From: Sceloporus undulatus | Taxonomy: Eukaryota; Chordata; Lepidosauria; Squamata; Phrynosomatidae | NCBI RefSeq assembly: GCF_019175285.1 | Contig: NC_056524.1 | Location: 169,737,766 to 169,801,765, forward strand | Reading direction: 5' to 3' | Length of the DNA stretch: 64,000 nucleotides | Shown here: positions 42,460 through 53,715 of the stretch, piece by piece | Numbering within the stretch: the stretch's first letter is position 1 | How the letters are laid out: each line of letters opens with the position of its first letter | Position numbers and translations under genes: made by a program | The notes under the pieces: generated by a model | What the model saw: only the letters and a program-made list of their open reading frames with translations | Told to the model about the DNA's origin: nothing | The model's database searches: none

Positions 42460-43934
42460 CCTCCCCCCCAAAAAATCATATTTTTTCAAATACACAAGAT
42501 CATTTCATTTAATCACATATTCCAACACAGAAACGTCAAAACAAATTGTGGAAAAAAATCAGTGTTGAGCATTAGCAAAAATGTTCGATCTGTTGCTGAA
42601 GCGAAGAACTGAGATCCTAGTAAAGTCATGAAGCTCTTCAGATTTCCAGGGGAACATTGCTTTTAATCCAAGGCTGTGAGAATCAATTGGATCAACTCCA
42701 TGCACACTGTAAGGCTATTGGAGGCAGAGTGGGATTCAAATATCACATTTCTATGCCGAAATATTATTTTCTGTGCAAAATGCTGTTTTCTGTGCAAAAC
42801 AGGTCCATCTGAATTTTGTGAAGAATACGTCTTGAACTGCAAATAATCTTTGAAGATGGCACACTTTTTCAGAACTTTCTTGCAGCAGAAAGACATTATT
42901 AATTACTTTGTTGTAGAAGGAAATTAGCAAATACCCGCAACCTTCTTTTAATTACACTCAAACTCCACTGCCTGAGTGCTTCATTATGCTTAATGAATCT
43001 AGCTGGTTATTCTAAGCATGACTAAGTCACAGTCCATGTTGGTTGATAATTTTGGGATCTGTACTCCTAAAAAGTAACTTTCCCAATGGCAGGAGCACAG
43101 ATGGTCTGCAGTGCTGAGCCAGGGTCTGTAAGAACAGCAGTCACGGCTTTTGCCTGGCTGATGTGTCAGACACGTCTAAGAGTGTAGTAACTAATTGGAA
43201 GTGAAAGGGAAGCCGTACAGTCTCAGGAAGGAGCACGTTGCCTGCACTAACTTGGCCATCTAGTTTCTAACCTTTTAACCTTAGAGATGCTGCTGGGGAC
43301 TCAAAGTTCATTCATTGGATTGGAAAGAAAAAGAAGAGATCCTTTCTCTCTCCCTCCCCTCCTTCATTTCCTTTTATTCTCCCTTCACCACCGGCCTTCA
43401 TGGAGAAACCCTTGTTCAGTCCTTCCCGAAAAGGAGAGTTCAATTAGCTCAGTCAATCGTCAGGAGAAGAAAAAGGCTTAATGTGTGGGCCTCATTCAGG
43501 GCCTGCAGTGGCTTTGAAGACCGATTTGCTCAGCCTGGGCAGAACCAAACAGATGCTAATTTACCTGCAGCGTGCAGCTGAGTGCGCCAAGTCAATGCTT
43601 CTCTCCCAGGACAGCGGATGGTTGGCCAGGCTTGTCTGAAATGACAGAAGAGTGATTTAAAAGCCAACCAAATGGAATATATGAGAGAGAGCCAGTCCTG
43701 GAATTCCATTCATTTCTCCTCTCGCTCCTCTCTGCTTCTCTCTTTCTTCAACTTCTGCTCATTGTTCCCTGTTCACTCCTTTTTTGTTGACAAAGGAGGA
43801 AAATGATGGCAGCCAAAGGAGTACCACTTGGACACAAGACAAGACGTAGGTTAGGTTCTTACTCTCTTTCTCATTCCTTTACGTGGCACCAAATGTTTTT
43901 CTGCTTGAGGTAGTACAGCAAATGACCTCTGCAA
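42460..43934. other. Intergenic; possibly constrained tract at 43480-43700
   Basis: 43480-43700 is repeat-free with CAGATGCTAATTTACC and TGCAGCGTGCAGCTGAGTG (an E-box, CAGCTG). No gene is seen. Confidence 0.3.
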
Positions 43935-44133
43935 GGTCAGATAGCAAATCCCTTTTGACCCTGGAAACTGAGCAGAATCAGGTCTGGTTAGTACTTGGAT
44001 GGGGACCTCTCAAGGAATACCAGGCTATATTTCAGAGGAAGGAACTGGCCACACCACCTCTGAATATTCCTTGCCTAAGAAAACACTATGAAATTCATGG
44101 GGTCAACAGAAGTCAACAGGCAACTTGAAGGCT
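43935..44133 (+). mobile_element. 5S rRNA-derived SINE with BovB-like tail
   Basis: TGGAAACTGAGCAGAATCAG and GGTTAGTACTTGGATGG (43986-44002, the 5S C-box region), then GGAATACCAGG, align with the 3' two thirds of vertebrate 5S rRNA. The body then becomes Sauria-SINE-like (CCTTGCCTAAGAAAACACTATG) and ends in a BovB-like tail (AGTCAACAGGCAACTTGAAGG). Hence it is a SINE, not a 5S gene. Confidence 0.75.
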
Positions 44134-45354
44134 TAAACATTGGGGCTGAGAGGGAGAGGGAGGCAGAGGGGGTAGGGAGGAAAGAGAGAAGTCAAAAGTG
44201 CATAATACCCAAATCCAGCCAAATTATGTGTGTGTGTTCTACTAGTGGGAAAGAAGGCAACTCCACCATTCTGTACATAGGCCTTTCCACATTTTGTATC
44301 TATTCTTGGTGAGGTATAGATCTGAGGAAATGGCATCCTCTGCAATTAGATATGGGTAAATTGGGAATTGTCTAATAGAGAAACACTTTTTGCAAGGACG
44401 ACCATATTAAAGCCAGTCAACCAAATAGCTTGTCTTCTTCTCTTGCTCCTTGATTTCCTTTATTTTATATGAATAAAAATGGTAAAAACCTTAAAATGGG
44501 AACTATGAAGCACTAATAAAAGGCTATAAGCTGAAAGTGACCCCCCCCCCGGACTTCTGATGCTATTGGCTCAGCATTTTGCATTTTAAAAGAACTCATT
44601 CTTGGTAGCTGAAAGGATGAAATTTTGAGCCACACGTTTTTGTGTCTATTACATTGCCATTTGGAGCAACTGTCTTTGTTTCTTTGCAATATTACAGTTT
44701 CAGGAAGATAGTAATAAACTGGAATGCATTCAAAGCAGTTGTGGTTGTAAAATGAATAAAGCTGAAGTAAAGGGTGGGCATAGCTTGGGTGAGGCAGTTT
44801 TATCTGCCCTGGTGGCTTTACCAAATTATATATAATCTCTCTCACGCAAACACTCTAAATATTCCATCATAAGGACACTGGCAGTAACACACCTGTTCTT
44901 TTGCATGGTGTAGTCAAAACAGGCTTTTTTCAGTGGATTTGAGCATGTTGTAATGTATGACTCACCACACTGGTTGAAATGCCTGTGTTTTCAGGAATTT
45001 GGTTTGATGCTTCTGAATATTGCATTGCCCTTGTTCTTTGAAATATTTTTTTCAGATTCAATTGAAAGTTTATTATTCATTTAAAATCATTTTCATATTG
45101 TTTACGGGGGTTTCAATGTTATAATTGTTTTTGCACGTTGATGCTAGCTGATTTGGGTTTCTTTCTGGAATGAAAAACGGGGAAGAAATTTGAAATTAAA
45201 TTGGGTAGGGCAAGAAATCCTAGTTGACATAATTTTTCACAGATTTTCCTGGTCATACTACCAGCCTTCACAAGACTGTTTCTCTTCTTAAAAGCATGAC
45301 TCTTGGCATTTGTCTGACTTTAATCCAAATAACAACAATCCTTTGAATGAGCTT
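44134..45354. other. Intergenic; 50-bp block repeated 1 kb away
   Basis: 45283-45335 (CTTAAAAGCATGACTCTTGG...CTGACTTTAATCCA) recurs at 46273-46325. Nothing else is recognised. Confidence 0.4.
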
Positions 45355-45475
45355 TTAGACTAGGCAACTTGTGGCCCTCCGGATGATGCTAGACTGCAAC
45401 TCCCATAATCTCTTATCTATCTTGAATTAATCCTGTTGAAATCCAACATCTAGAGGGCCCATGTTTCCCATGTTT
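45355..45475. mobile_element. Palindromic MITE ('TCCAAACT' type)
   Basis: GGCAACTTGTGGCCCTCC and AGACTGCAACTCCCATAATC in the left arm face AAATCCAACATCTAGAGGGC in the right arm. Confidence 0.6.
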
Positions 45476-46520
45476 GCTTTGGAGGAAGAACAGAAGATGT
45501 CATAAAGCAGAATCAGAGAGTTTCATTAACTGTTGTTACTGCGTTCTTTACTGACTATAAACCTAAGCATACAGTGTAAAAGTAATACACGCAACCTTGT
45601 ATTAATAACAAGTGGATTCAAGAAGTGTTTCATTCCAGCACAACACTTTTTTTTTATAAAGTATGTTATATATCTATTTTCTTCAAGTAAACCACTCAAA
45701 ATGGCCATTCTTAATTTTTTAAGTAATACCCACAAAAGAGGGCTACGGTGTAAAAGAGTTACTCCATCTAGCAGAAACTACTCATACCTAAATTCCTACT
45801 GTTTTTAATTATTTATTATTGATCACTTATTACTATTGATTTCAGCTGGACTAAAGCTCAGTGACTATTCTTAAAACTGGAGCAATCATTTTGTAGACAT
45901 CTAGATAAATATTTCCCCTTGCTGCTGTTTTTCACCTACCAAAGTTTTCTACTGCTGCTCGTGTCACTCTATTAGAATGTTGCTTTCATTCATAGTCTAA
46001 TATGACTGTGCCTTTTCATTTGTCTGGGAACGTGGAGAGGAAATGTGTGGTACCCTTTAGGAACGACTGTTCCATGCAATGTCATTCAGCTCCTAAGCCT
46101 GAACAAGGTTTTATGTGAACAGGTGCTGCGATTCTGTAGGGGAGAAAGAGCTGGTGTTTGAGATATTATCCTAATCACTTTAGTTATATTGGTCTTCAGT
46201 GGCCTAGAAATCCTTCATATTGTGGATCCAAGTTTGTCTTTCCAATATAGTGAGGGAATTTCCCTTCAGGTTCTCCTCTTAAAAGCATGACCCTTGGCAT
46301 CTGTCTGGCCTTAATCCAGTGTTGTGGTAGCTGGCGGTCCCCACGATAGGGGTGTTTTGCTTTCTGCCGGAACGCTGCCCACATTGTATCTGTCTCGTTG
46401 CCCCATAGCCACTGAGGTCCCTCCCAGACTTTGGTTTGGAAAGCAGTTCCACCCCTCTTCACACAGACATATTCTTCACACAGGCACACACTCACCCCTA
46501 CACTCTCTCTCCAAGTTGAA
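45476..46520. other. No recognisable gene
   Basis: Contains the second copy of the 50-bp block (46273-46325). Otherwise unclassified. Confidence 0.35.
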
Positions 46521-46712
46521 TGGCCTATTAGGGAGAGCCCCTTTGTGATGTAATTGGATTTCTCCCCTTGTTAGTTTGCAATGAAAATGTCATCTAGATT
46601 GAGGGAGGCACCCATTCATCTCAAATTAAATTCAGTCATCTCTTTGGAGAGCTGTGAAACTATTCACCCTGCAGCAAGCAGCTGCAACCGGAGGTGTCCT
46701 TGACAATACTGT
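46521..46712 (-). repeat. Unclassified dispersed repeat (pair with 62348-62536)
   Basis: This block is the reverse complement of 62348-62536 over about 190 bp. Shared words include CTATTAGGGAG, GTGATGTAATTGGATTTCTC, TGCAATGAAAATGTCATCTA and GCAAGCAGCTGCAAC. I cannot name the family. Confidence 0.75.
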
Positions 46713-47374
46713 AAATCCGCTCTGTTCTTGACAAGTTGATTCGCTCACTTTGGACTCTTCCAATCCTGAGAAATCAATGCTCATCCCCATTTTCAAGATG
46801 GGATTTCCATCTTGGATGCCACACTCCCTCAGAATCCAGATGTAGACTACTACAGCTTACAGACAGCGGGCCCTGGGTTCAAATGCCTGTGCATGAGAAA
46901 GTTTCACACAAATTATTTCTCAGCTCCAGCGCCTCCTACATGAATTATGGGGTCAATCTTATCACCTTTGAGGGTGGAGAATGAAATTGATAGCAGGAGA
47001 ATGTATGTGAATTAGACATTCTGAACAATTTAAAACTTTTTATAATCGTGAAATGTGATGTACAGTATGCCTGCCCAGTATTGACTGGACTACTTCTGAG
47101 AACTGTTTTTTAAAAAATAACAGGTGGACAACTCATGGCCCTCAAAGGGACTTCAGTTGCCATTAGCTCTAGCAACACAGCTAATGGCTAGTGATGGCAG
47201 AGTTTGCAGTGCATTGACATCTGGAGGACAGTACTTGTTTACTTCTGATTTGTTGTCTCTCATTTCCGTGCTACTCTGAGCATGATACTGGGCCTTAGTC
47301 TTCCTTAGAGATGATCCACTGAAATCAGTGGGGTTTAAGTTGGTCATGGCTAATTTAAATTCCATTATTGTAGC
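46713..47374. other. Intergenic; MITE at 47130-47235
   Basis: CTCATGGCCCTCAAAGGGAC and TTGACATCTGGAGGACAG are the arms of a 'TCCAAACT' MITE. The rest is unclassified. Confidence 0.4.
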
Positions 47375-47580
47375 ATTCAAAGACAGGAGTGTTAGTCTCT
47401 TTCAGGATAAAACGATACAAAGGAATTCCATAGCATCTTTGAGACTTACTGAGAGGCAATGGTTTACTGCATAAGCTTTTACAGCTTCACCTACATCTTA
47501 TGAAATGGACTGAAATCCATGAAAGCCTATGCTACAAACTTCTTTCTTTCAATTAGTCTCAAAGCTGCCACAGGATTGAT
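47375..47580 (+). repeat. Hammerhead-type dispersed repeat, first subfamily
   Basis: A core-like box near 47486, an ATGGA/TCCAT stem, GAAA, then GC-CTAT-GC and UA lie in order at 47486-47535. They are followed by the family words CTTCTTTCTTTCAATTAGTC and TCTCAAAG. A degraded minus-strand module precedes it. Confidence 0.5.
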
Positions 47581-48581
47581 TACAGGATTCACAATAGTTA
47601 ACAACAACAAAGAGTTGGCTCCCTCTGCAGCTGCTTTTAAAGTGGTCTTTTAAAACGTACCTGCTTTTTCTGGCTTTTAACTGAAAAAATCTTTTATTGC
47701 ATTTGCTACTGCTACCTATTTGCCTTGTATAATTTTAACTGATATTCAAATTTGATAAATGTAAGGAGGTTTTATAATTTGTTGACACTGAATTTTACTA
47801 TTTCATATTGTAAAAACCTTAAAAGCACCAGCGTCCAAAGACTACAGTCATGGAAGATGACTAAAATATATTAATTATATAATAAATTAATAAACAAATT
47901 CAAACCTTCTCTTTAGGAGGAGGAAGCAAAACAAGATCCAAAAGGGCTTCAACTAAGAGATGCTGTAGGTCCACATTGTGAGCCTGAGCAACAGAACTAA
48001 TCCTTTTAGCAGATGGCTGCCTTCTTTTCTAATGGATGAGGGGGACTCTTCAAGAGTAGGAAAGAAGAGCTCAAAGTTTGGGGCTGCTACATTAATCCAT
48101 CTCTTCCATGTTCTCAAAAACAATTGTAACATCAGTTAGAAGGACCACTGAGCACATCAGGTCACACATTTTATCAGCTTGCCCCTTACATTGATCAGGT
48201 TACTAAAGAGAAAAGAAGGCTTCTGGTTTTCTGAGAGTTTCATTTTCAACTGCTTGATACGTAAAGTTTGCCGGGTGGTTTACTGTACAAACTGAGACTT
48301 TAAAAAAGATGCAAAACATAACTGGAAAAATAATACTGTACATTAAAAAAAACCTGCAAAAATTCTGAAGTTACAACTAGCAGCAGGTGTCATTTCCAGA
48401 AGATCTAAAAAGCAGGAACATGTTTTAAGTCTTAAAAATCTAAGAAAATAAAACTACAGATGCAAAGTCAATTCTCTGTGGAAGCACTGTTAGAATCTGG
48501 ATGCTTTAATGGAAGCAGCCTTCTCTCTACCTGCCTCATTTCATATGTTGGCAACAATATTAGGGCCTCAAAACTTATCAT
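47581..48581. other. No recognisable feature
   Basis: AT-rich intergenic DNA. Confidence 0.35.
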
Positions 48582-49338
48582 AGTTTATCACACAAGGACC
48601 ATATGTGCCACCATCCTCTTAAAGGATGCACTGTGCAAAAGAGCGCAAATGCACAAATAATTTTCACACACAGCCAACAATAACATGATAAGGGTGCATT
48701 ACCAACACAATAAAGAGGGTAGTATTTGGTTTTCACACAGATGTGTGAATATCCTGCTAATGGTTTGGAAATAGCGACTTTCGCACATGCGTACATGAGT
48801 AATAATTGCATCACTGGAATCTACAGTGCGGTCCTGGACAAATCCCAGCAGATACCAGGTGCTCACTGTACTCATCCTCATCATCCTCATCTTAACTATT
48901 TATTTCAATGACCTCCAACCTATCCCTGCATTTCCTGCCTGCCACATGCATAAAGGAACATAACAATACCAATAAGAAATAATCCAGAGCGTGAAATGTC
49001 TGCCCACAAAGCTGAACCAGAGGTAAACTTATCCCAATACACTATGGGAAATCCAGCAACAGATCAAAATAAATGATTACCCTATGAATAAACCGCAATT
49101 AGTTTTCACACTATAGCAACTGCGCAAATAAAGCAAATTCATGAATGAATAAAAAAAATGCATTCACAATATTTTCCCATGAATGTATAAATGCTGGATC
49201 ATGTCTCTTTCTTATCGGATTAATAGCGCATTGCACACTATGCTATGTAAAACCAATCACACAATTACCCTTAATTTGCACAAGAAACACAGGACCTACC
49301 CCTTTTAAACTTCCAATTTTCCCCATGTGATAAACTCC
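48582..49338. mobile_element. Long TIR element ('GAGTTTATCACAC' family)
   Basis: The ends AGTTTATCACACAAGG and CATGTGATAAACTCC are inverted repeats 757 bp apart. No transposase frame is visible, so it looks non-autonomous. A Tigger-like end (AGATACCAGGTGCTCACTG) near 48850 suggests an inner insertion. Confidence 0.5.
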
Positions 49339-49690
49339 TTAATCTCTAATAGGTACATATGCGGGAGGCAAACAATCCTTCAAGTAAGGTAACCAGCTTC
49401 TTCTTTTAAAAAACACAAAACTGGTCTAACTATATCATTAAGGGATTCTGTGACTTTTACATTATTTTTTACTTATTTAATTTATATTTCACCTTTCTCC
49501 CATCACAAGATTCAAAGTGGCTCAATGGAATCCTGGGATTTGTAGTTCCAGAAGGTTTTTAGCCTCCTTTGCCAAAGAGTGCTGCTGCCTCACAAAACTA
49601 CAAATCCTAGGATCCTGTAGCATGGACTCATGGCAGTTAAACTGGTGTCAAACTGCATTATTTGTACTGTGTAGATGCACACAAGGACAC
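49339..49690. mobile_element. LINE tail (minus) next to TIR MITE half
   Basis: 49455-49520 reads as a backward LINE tail (TTTATATTTCACCTTTCTCC). 49521-49680 is a 'CACACTGNAGAAATAA' MITE lacking its left end (GGAATCCTGGGATTTGTAG; GGTGTCAAACTGCATTATTT). Confidence 0.45.
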
Positions 49691-50255
49691 AAGATGATGA
49701 AGCTTTACAAAAGGACCAGCCTTTTCTTTAAAAGTTAGGGAATAGCACCTGTGGGAAGCAACCAATTCGAATAGGAGTAAGCAAGCATCTCTCCCTATCC
49801 TTGGAAAAGAACCTTAAAACCACAAATGACTAACACTGAGTTGTCCTTTCATGATAAGACCCAGCATCCCCCCTCAACACAGAGAGATTAGGAATGGAGT
49901 CGGTAGAAATGTTGAAGGGCAAGGCCCACATACAAAGCTCTTTTGCCCGACTGTGGAGTATTTGAATGGACTCAAAAATAATATCTGAAGAGGGCTATAG
50001 GCCAGGGTGGGAGGGTAAAGAATTTGCTTTTCAAGAAACGTACCTTCACATGTTTTCCACCACCTTTCACGGAAATGGGAAGAGGAAATGACCGTTGTAT
50101 TAGAATAGATTTGTGACACAGTCGATATAAATCTTTGGTAGAGGAGGCAAAGTTGCTTCTCCAATACTATTCACTAAAGCAGTGGAGATTCCTCACCTAC
50201 ACAATGAAGAGAGTTCAGAATTCAAGAGGGAGGGGTGGAATGTTTTTGGCATGAA
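49691..50255. other. No recognisable feature
   Basis: Unclassified intergenic DNA. Confidence 0.35.
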
Positions 50256-50335
50256 GATCAGGCTTTGTTCAGTATCTCCCTCCAGTTCATCATGGAATGA
50301 ATGAACTGGAGGGAGATGCTGAACAAAGCCTGATC
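50256..50335. repeat. Near-perfect hairpin, 35-bp arms, 10-base loop
   Basis: 50256-50290 and 50301-50335 are reverse complements with a single mismatch. The arms include CAGGCTTTGTTCAG and CCCTCCAGTTCAT. Such close pairing implies a young inverted duplication, a MITE core or a structured RNA. Confidence 0.85.
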
Positions 50336-51271
50336 TCTCTGCTGAACACAGACCTCCCGCCCTATCTTTCATCTCTGAGGAGCCATTCACTTCCTAACCC
50401 AGTCTCTTTTGACATGCTCTGCATTGCCATCATATCATGCAAGGCTTAGGGAGAGGAGTTAAAAAAGGAAGGCCACTGCTGAATGTGTAAAGAGAGATGA
50501 GTTCATATCAGACTTTGGCCTATCACCCATTTCTCAGTGAAATCCAAACCAGTTGTTTGTGATGTCAGCAAGAGAAGTCAAGCCCAGGAATCAAGTACAA
50601 GAACAAAGACAATAACTGCATGAGTGTGCAGGTAGTATCACTCCCATGCTGTCCCCATGCTCACCCGCATGCACTCCCACCCCATCCCTGGGCTCCCCCA
50701 TATGTGTTCCCCACCATTGCCCACATTTGCTCCCCAATGTCATTCCTGTACTTCCATCCCCACATGCCATCCTATCCTTTCCCTCACCAGGAGCCCTGCC
50801 TCCCCCCAGAAGGCCTACCTCCTTCACTGGATGTCCTGGTACAGGAACACCGTTGGCTCTTACACTGTGTTACATGGAGCTTTTCTTTTTGAGTAATACA
50901 GTACTGGAAAAGTCAGTTACATACAAGCAATGTTAGTTACACACAAGCAAAGTTGTGGGCTTGAATCTAACATTGATTCTGCTCACGATGTGGGACTTTA
51001 CTGAAATCCTCTTTTTCTCTGCAGATCTTTGGACCCATCTGTAATGTAGTACCTGATTTAAAACTTAAAAAATGTTCTTCACTATACATTTAGAATATAT
51101 GCAAGTGTATTATGTCAGATTTCATTACATCTTATTCAGGTTTTAAGTGATGGAATGCCGAACTATACAATCGACAAATCGACAAATCAAAATAAAGACA
51201 CATTACATTGTTGGAACCTGGAACAACTTTAATCACAACAACAGGGAAATTAAAATGGACACTATATATGT
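50336..51271. other. No recognisable gene
   Basis: A C-rich low-complexity stretch at 50640-50830 yields overlapping open frames of 79-96 codons with no domain. Confidence 0.35.
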
Positions 51272-52062
51272 ACTTGACTTTTTGTTGTTAACTGCCCTTG
51301 AGCTGACCTCTACCCTTTGGATGAGACATCTCCAAGACCCCATCCTCTACCGCTCTGCTTTGGTCTTGTAGATTCAGGGCTATGATCTCCCAGATTGTGT
51401 CTATCCATTTGGTGTGTGTTCTTCCTCTCTTTCTCCTGCGTTCCACCCTCCCTAGGATTATTGACTTTTCTAATGAGTAATGCTTTCTCATGATGTGACC
51501 AAAGTACGATAGCCTCAATTTCATCATCTTGACTGTTAGGGACATTCCTGGCTTGATCAGCTCAAGAACCTGTTTGTTTGTCTTTTTTGGCTATCCACGG
51601 TATCCTCAGCACTCGCCTCCAGCACTCTCAAATGAGATGATTTTCTTTTTATCCAATTTTTATTTCACACTCCAGTTCTCACATCCATACATAGTGACTG
51701 GAAATACCATGGCTTGGACAATTATAATTGTAGTGCTCTTTAGGATCTTCTGTAGCTCTTTCATGGCTGCCCTTCCCATCCCTACTCTTCTTCTTATCTC
51801 TTGACTGGTCTCCATTATGACCAATGTTTGATCCCAGGTACAAGAAATCTTTAATTATTTCAATTTCCTCATTGTCTAATTTGAATATATGTAGATGCTC
51901 TAAGGTCATTATTTTTATTTTATGTTCAGCAGCAAGCCTGCCTTTGCACTTTCTTCTTTGACCCTTCCTTAGTAATTGTTCCAAGTCCATGATGTTTTCC
52001 ATCAAGATTGTGTCATCTATGTATCTTAGACTGAGACTATAAAAGGTGGCCCTATAAATAAT
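51272..52062 (-). mobile_element. BovB/RTE-type LINE fragment, reverse transcriptase 3' part
   Basis: Read on the minus strand, the translation gives LRYIDDTILM (the YADD-type catalytic box region, here YIDD), KIKIM, FLYLGSNI, then SYFGHIMRK, SLEKSIILGRVE and RRRKRGR in the order of a BovB reverse-transcriptase C-terminus. The frame changes at least once, so it is a dead copy. Its 3' end (TTTGTTGTTAACTGCC) matches the tails at 2775 and 63520. Confidence 0.75.
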
Positions 52063-52399
52063 AAATAAAATAAAACTTTTATTTATATCCTGCTCTTCAG
52101 TAGCAAGAAAATCAGAGCGGCTCACACTAAAACATCCACATACAATACATAAAATTACAATATCCCCCCCTTAAAAAAAGAATTAAATATATTACAATTA
52201 AAAGTTTTATTTTATAATAAATAAATCAATTAATCCTGTTGTTCTAGCTTTTTCAGTAGCTCCTAAAATGTCCCAGTTTCTCTCTGCTCCTCTGCCTTTG
52301 CCCTCAGCTTATTTCAAGTGCCGAAAACCAGGTTCTGCTTAATGCAAAAATAGTTTACACTACTAAAGTATTTGATATTTTAATAGGTACTTTGTTTTA
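52063..52399. other. LINE-type tail (minus) and unclassified DNA
   Basis: 52060-52140 reads backwards as ...GAGCCGCTCTGATTTTC...GCAGGATATAAATAAAAG, a LINE-type tail. The remainder is AT-rich and unclassified. Confidence 0.4.
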
Positions 52400-52521
52400 A
52401 TTATTGTAGTAATTGAATTCTGTTTTAATGTACTATTTTTATATGTTTTTAATTGTGTGTTTTTTAAATGTTGTAAGCCGCCCTGAGTCTATGTCTTGGG
52501 AGAAGGGTGGGATATAAATGA

Positions 52522-52562
<41 letters not shown>
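52400..52562 (+). mobile_element. CR1/L2-clade LINE 3' end with (ATA)n
   Basis: GTTGTAAGCCGCCCTGAGTC, then GGGTGGGATATAAATG and an (ATA)n tail at 52522-52562, match the tail at 305-384. Confidence 0.65.
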
Positions 52563-52565
<3 letters not shown>

Positions 52566-52639
52566 GCACTCATTTAACTCAGCAGGTTGAGTGTCTAAAA
52601 TCCTATTCTTAACAGTAGGAGCCAGCAAACACAAACTTC

Positions 52640-52885
52640 AATCTCTCCTGTCCAGGGTGATCTAGTGTCATAACAGCAAAAGGAGGACAAAATGGAGGAC
52701 ATCCCAGAAAAAAATGTAGGGCATGCCCAAACAAAAGCTTAAAAAACAAAAACAAAACCCAGCCATATAAATATAAATTCAGGCTCATCTTAGTCAAAAT
52801 GTTCAAAATGGAGGACGTTTTGGAATTCCTCCTGGAGAGAAAGTTTAAATGTAGGACGTGTTCTGGAAAAGGAGGACACCCCTGA
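52640..52885 (+). repeat. Unclassified 'GGAGGACA' dispersed repeat
   Basis: It contains AAAAGGAGGACAAAATGGAG, ATGGAGGACGTTTTGGAATT, CTCCTGGAGAG and GGAAAAGGAGGACACCCC. Two more copies lie at about 53395-53530 and 53560-53715, so the FAM241B promoter sits between members of one family. Confidence 0.55.
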
Positions 52886-52921
52886 TCACCTTCCTCCACC
52901 TCTCAGCAAAAGCCCTGAGGC

Positions 52922-53047
52922 AGGGGTCCCCAAACTGTGTCTTTAAGGGATTTTGGACTTCAGCTCCCAGAATCCCAGGCTATTGGCCAGCATGGCTGAG
53001 GCTTCTGGGAGCTGAAGTCCAGCATCTCTCAAAGGACACAGTTTGGG
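52922..53047. mobile_element. Palindromic MITE ('TCCAAACT' type), well preserved
   Basis: The left arm GTCCCCAAACTGTGTCTTTA...GACTTCAGCTCCCAGAA and the right arm CTGGGAGCTGAAGTCCAG...ACACAGTTTGGGGAG are close reverse complements. It lies directly upstream of the FAM241B promoter. Confidence 0.75.
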
Positions 53048-53049
53048 GA

Positions 53050-53248
53050 GCGCTGTCTGAGGGAAGCTCTCCTTGAGCCGCCCGCCATTCAGGGAGGCGC
53101 CGAAAGAGGGCGCGCGAGGGACACCAATCGCGAGCCCCTTCCATTGTTGCGTCACTTCCGGTGGCGAGGGCTTCCCCGGAAGATGCGGAGCTCAGCTGTT
53201 CTGCCCGCGGGAAAAGGAAGGGCGGAAGCGGCGCTCTCGGAGGGGAAG
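53050..53248 (+). promoter_or_regulatory. FAM241B: FAM241B CpG promoter and predicted leader exon
   Basis: A CpG-rich patch holds CACTTCCGG (near 53152) and CCGGAAG (near 53175), an inverted pair of ETS-type sites, and TGCGTCA just upstream, like many housekeeping promoters. The sequence GGGGAAG/GTAAAG gives a good donor (GT at 53249). With the acceptor at 55201 it would join a leader exon of roughly 75 bases to the first coding exon. No TATA box is seen. The start site is estimated near 53170. Confidence 0.55.
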
Positions 53249-53369
53249 GTAAAGGGGCCATTGGGCCCGGTTTGGGAGGGAGGCGGGCGATGGGGTTGCT
53301 CTCCTCTGGGTGCCCCTCGAGGGAAGCCAGCCCCAGAGTCAGGGGAGGTCCATGGGGCCCTTGAGCATG

Positions 53370-53715
53370 GACAGAGTGGCCACGGCTGTCCTCACTGCAC
53401 AGCAGGACAAGGCCCTGGGAAAATGGAGGGACAGGACAACATATAAGAAAGCTAAACCCCATGCTTCTTAGTCATGGCTCAGAATGTAGGACGTTTTGGG
53501 ATTCCTCCCGGACAGGGGTTTGGAATGGAGGGCCTGTGGTCAGCCCTGCCACCTGCAAAGACAGACAAGACACCGCAAAAATGGAGGGCGTTCAAGAAAA
53601 ATGGAGGGAGGGCCAGGACAACATTTAAAACCTAAAAACCCCACTCCTGGAAATGTAAATTCGTGTTTCTAGGCTGCAAATGGAGGACGATTTGGGATTC
53701 CTCCGGGACTTGTGA
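53370..53715 (+). repeat. Two tandem 'GGAGGACA' repeat copies
   Basis: AATGTAGGACGTTTTGGGAT (53482) and AATGGAGGACGATTTGGGAT (53678), each followed by TCCTCC, with matching upstream stretches, show two direct copies about 195 bp apart within FAM241B intron 1. Confidence 0.6.

Noticed and set aside
43960-44010. Match to 5S rRNA
   Set aside because: The 5' third of 5S is missing and the 3' part runs into a SINE tail, so it is not a functional 5S gene.
50591-50936. Overlapping Pro/His-rich frames
   Set aside because: C-rich low-complexity DNA open in several phases, with no domain.
51679-52125. 148-codon minus-strand frame
   Set aside because: It is a reverse-transcriptase piece of a dead BovB LINE, not a host gene; its N-terminal part is unrelated read-through.
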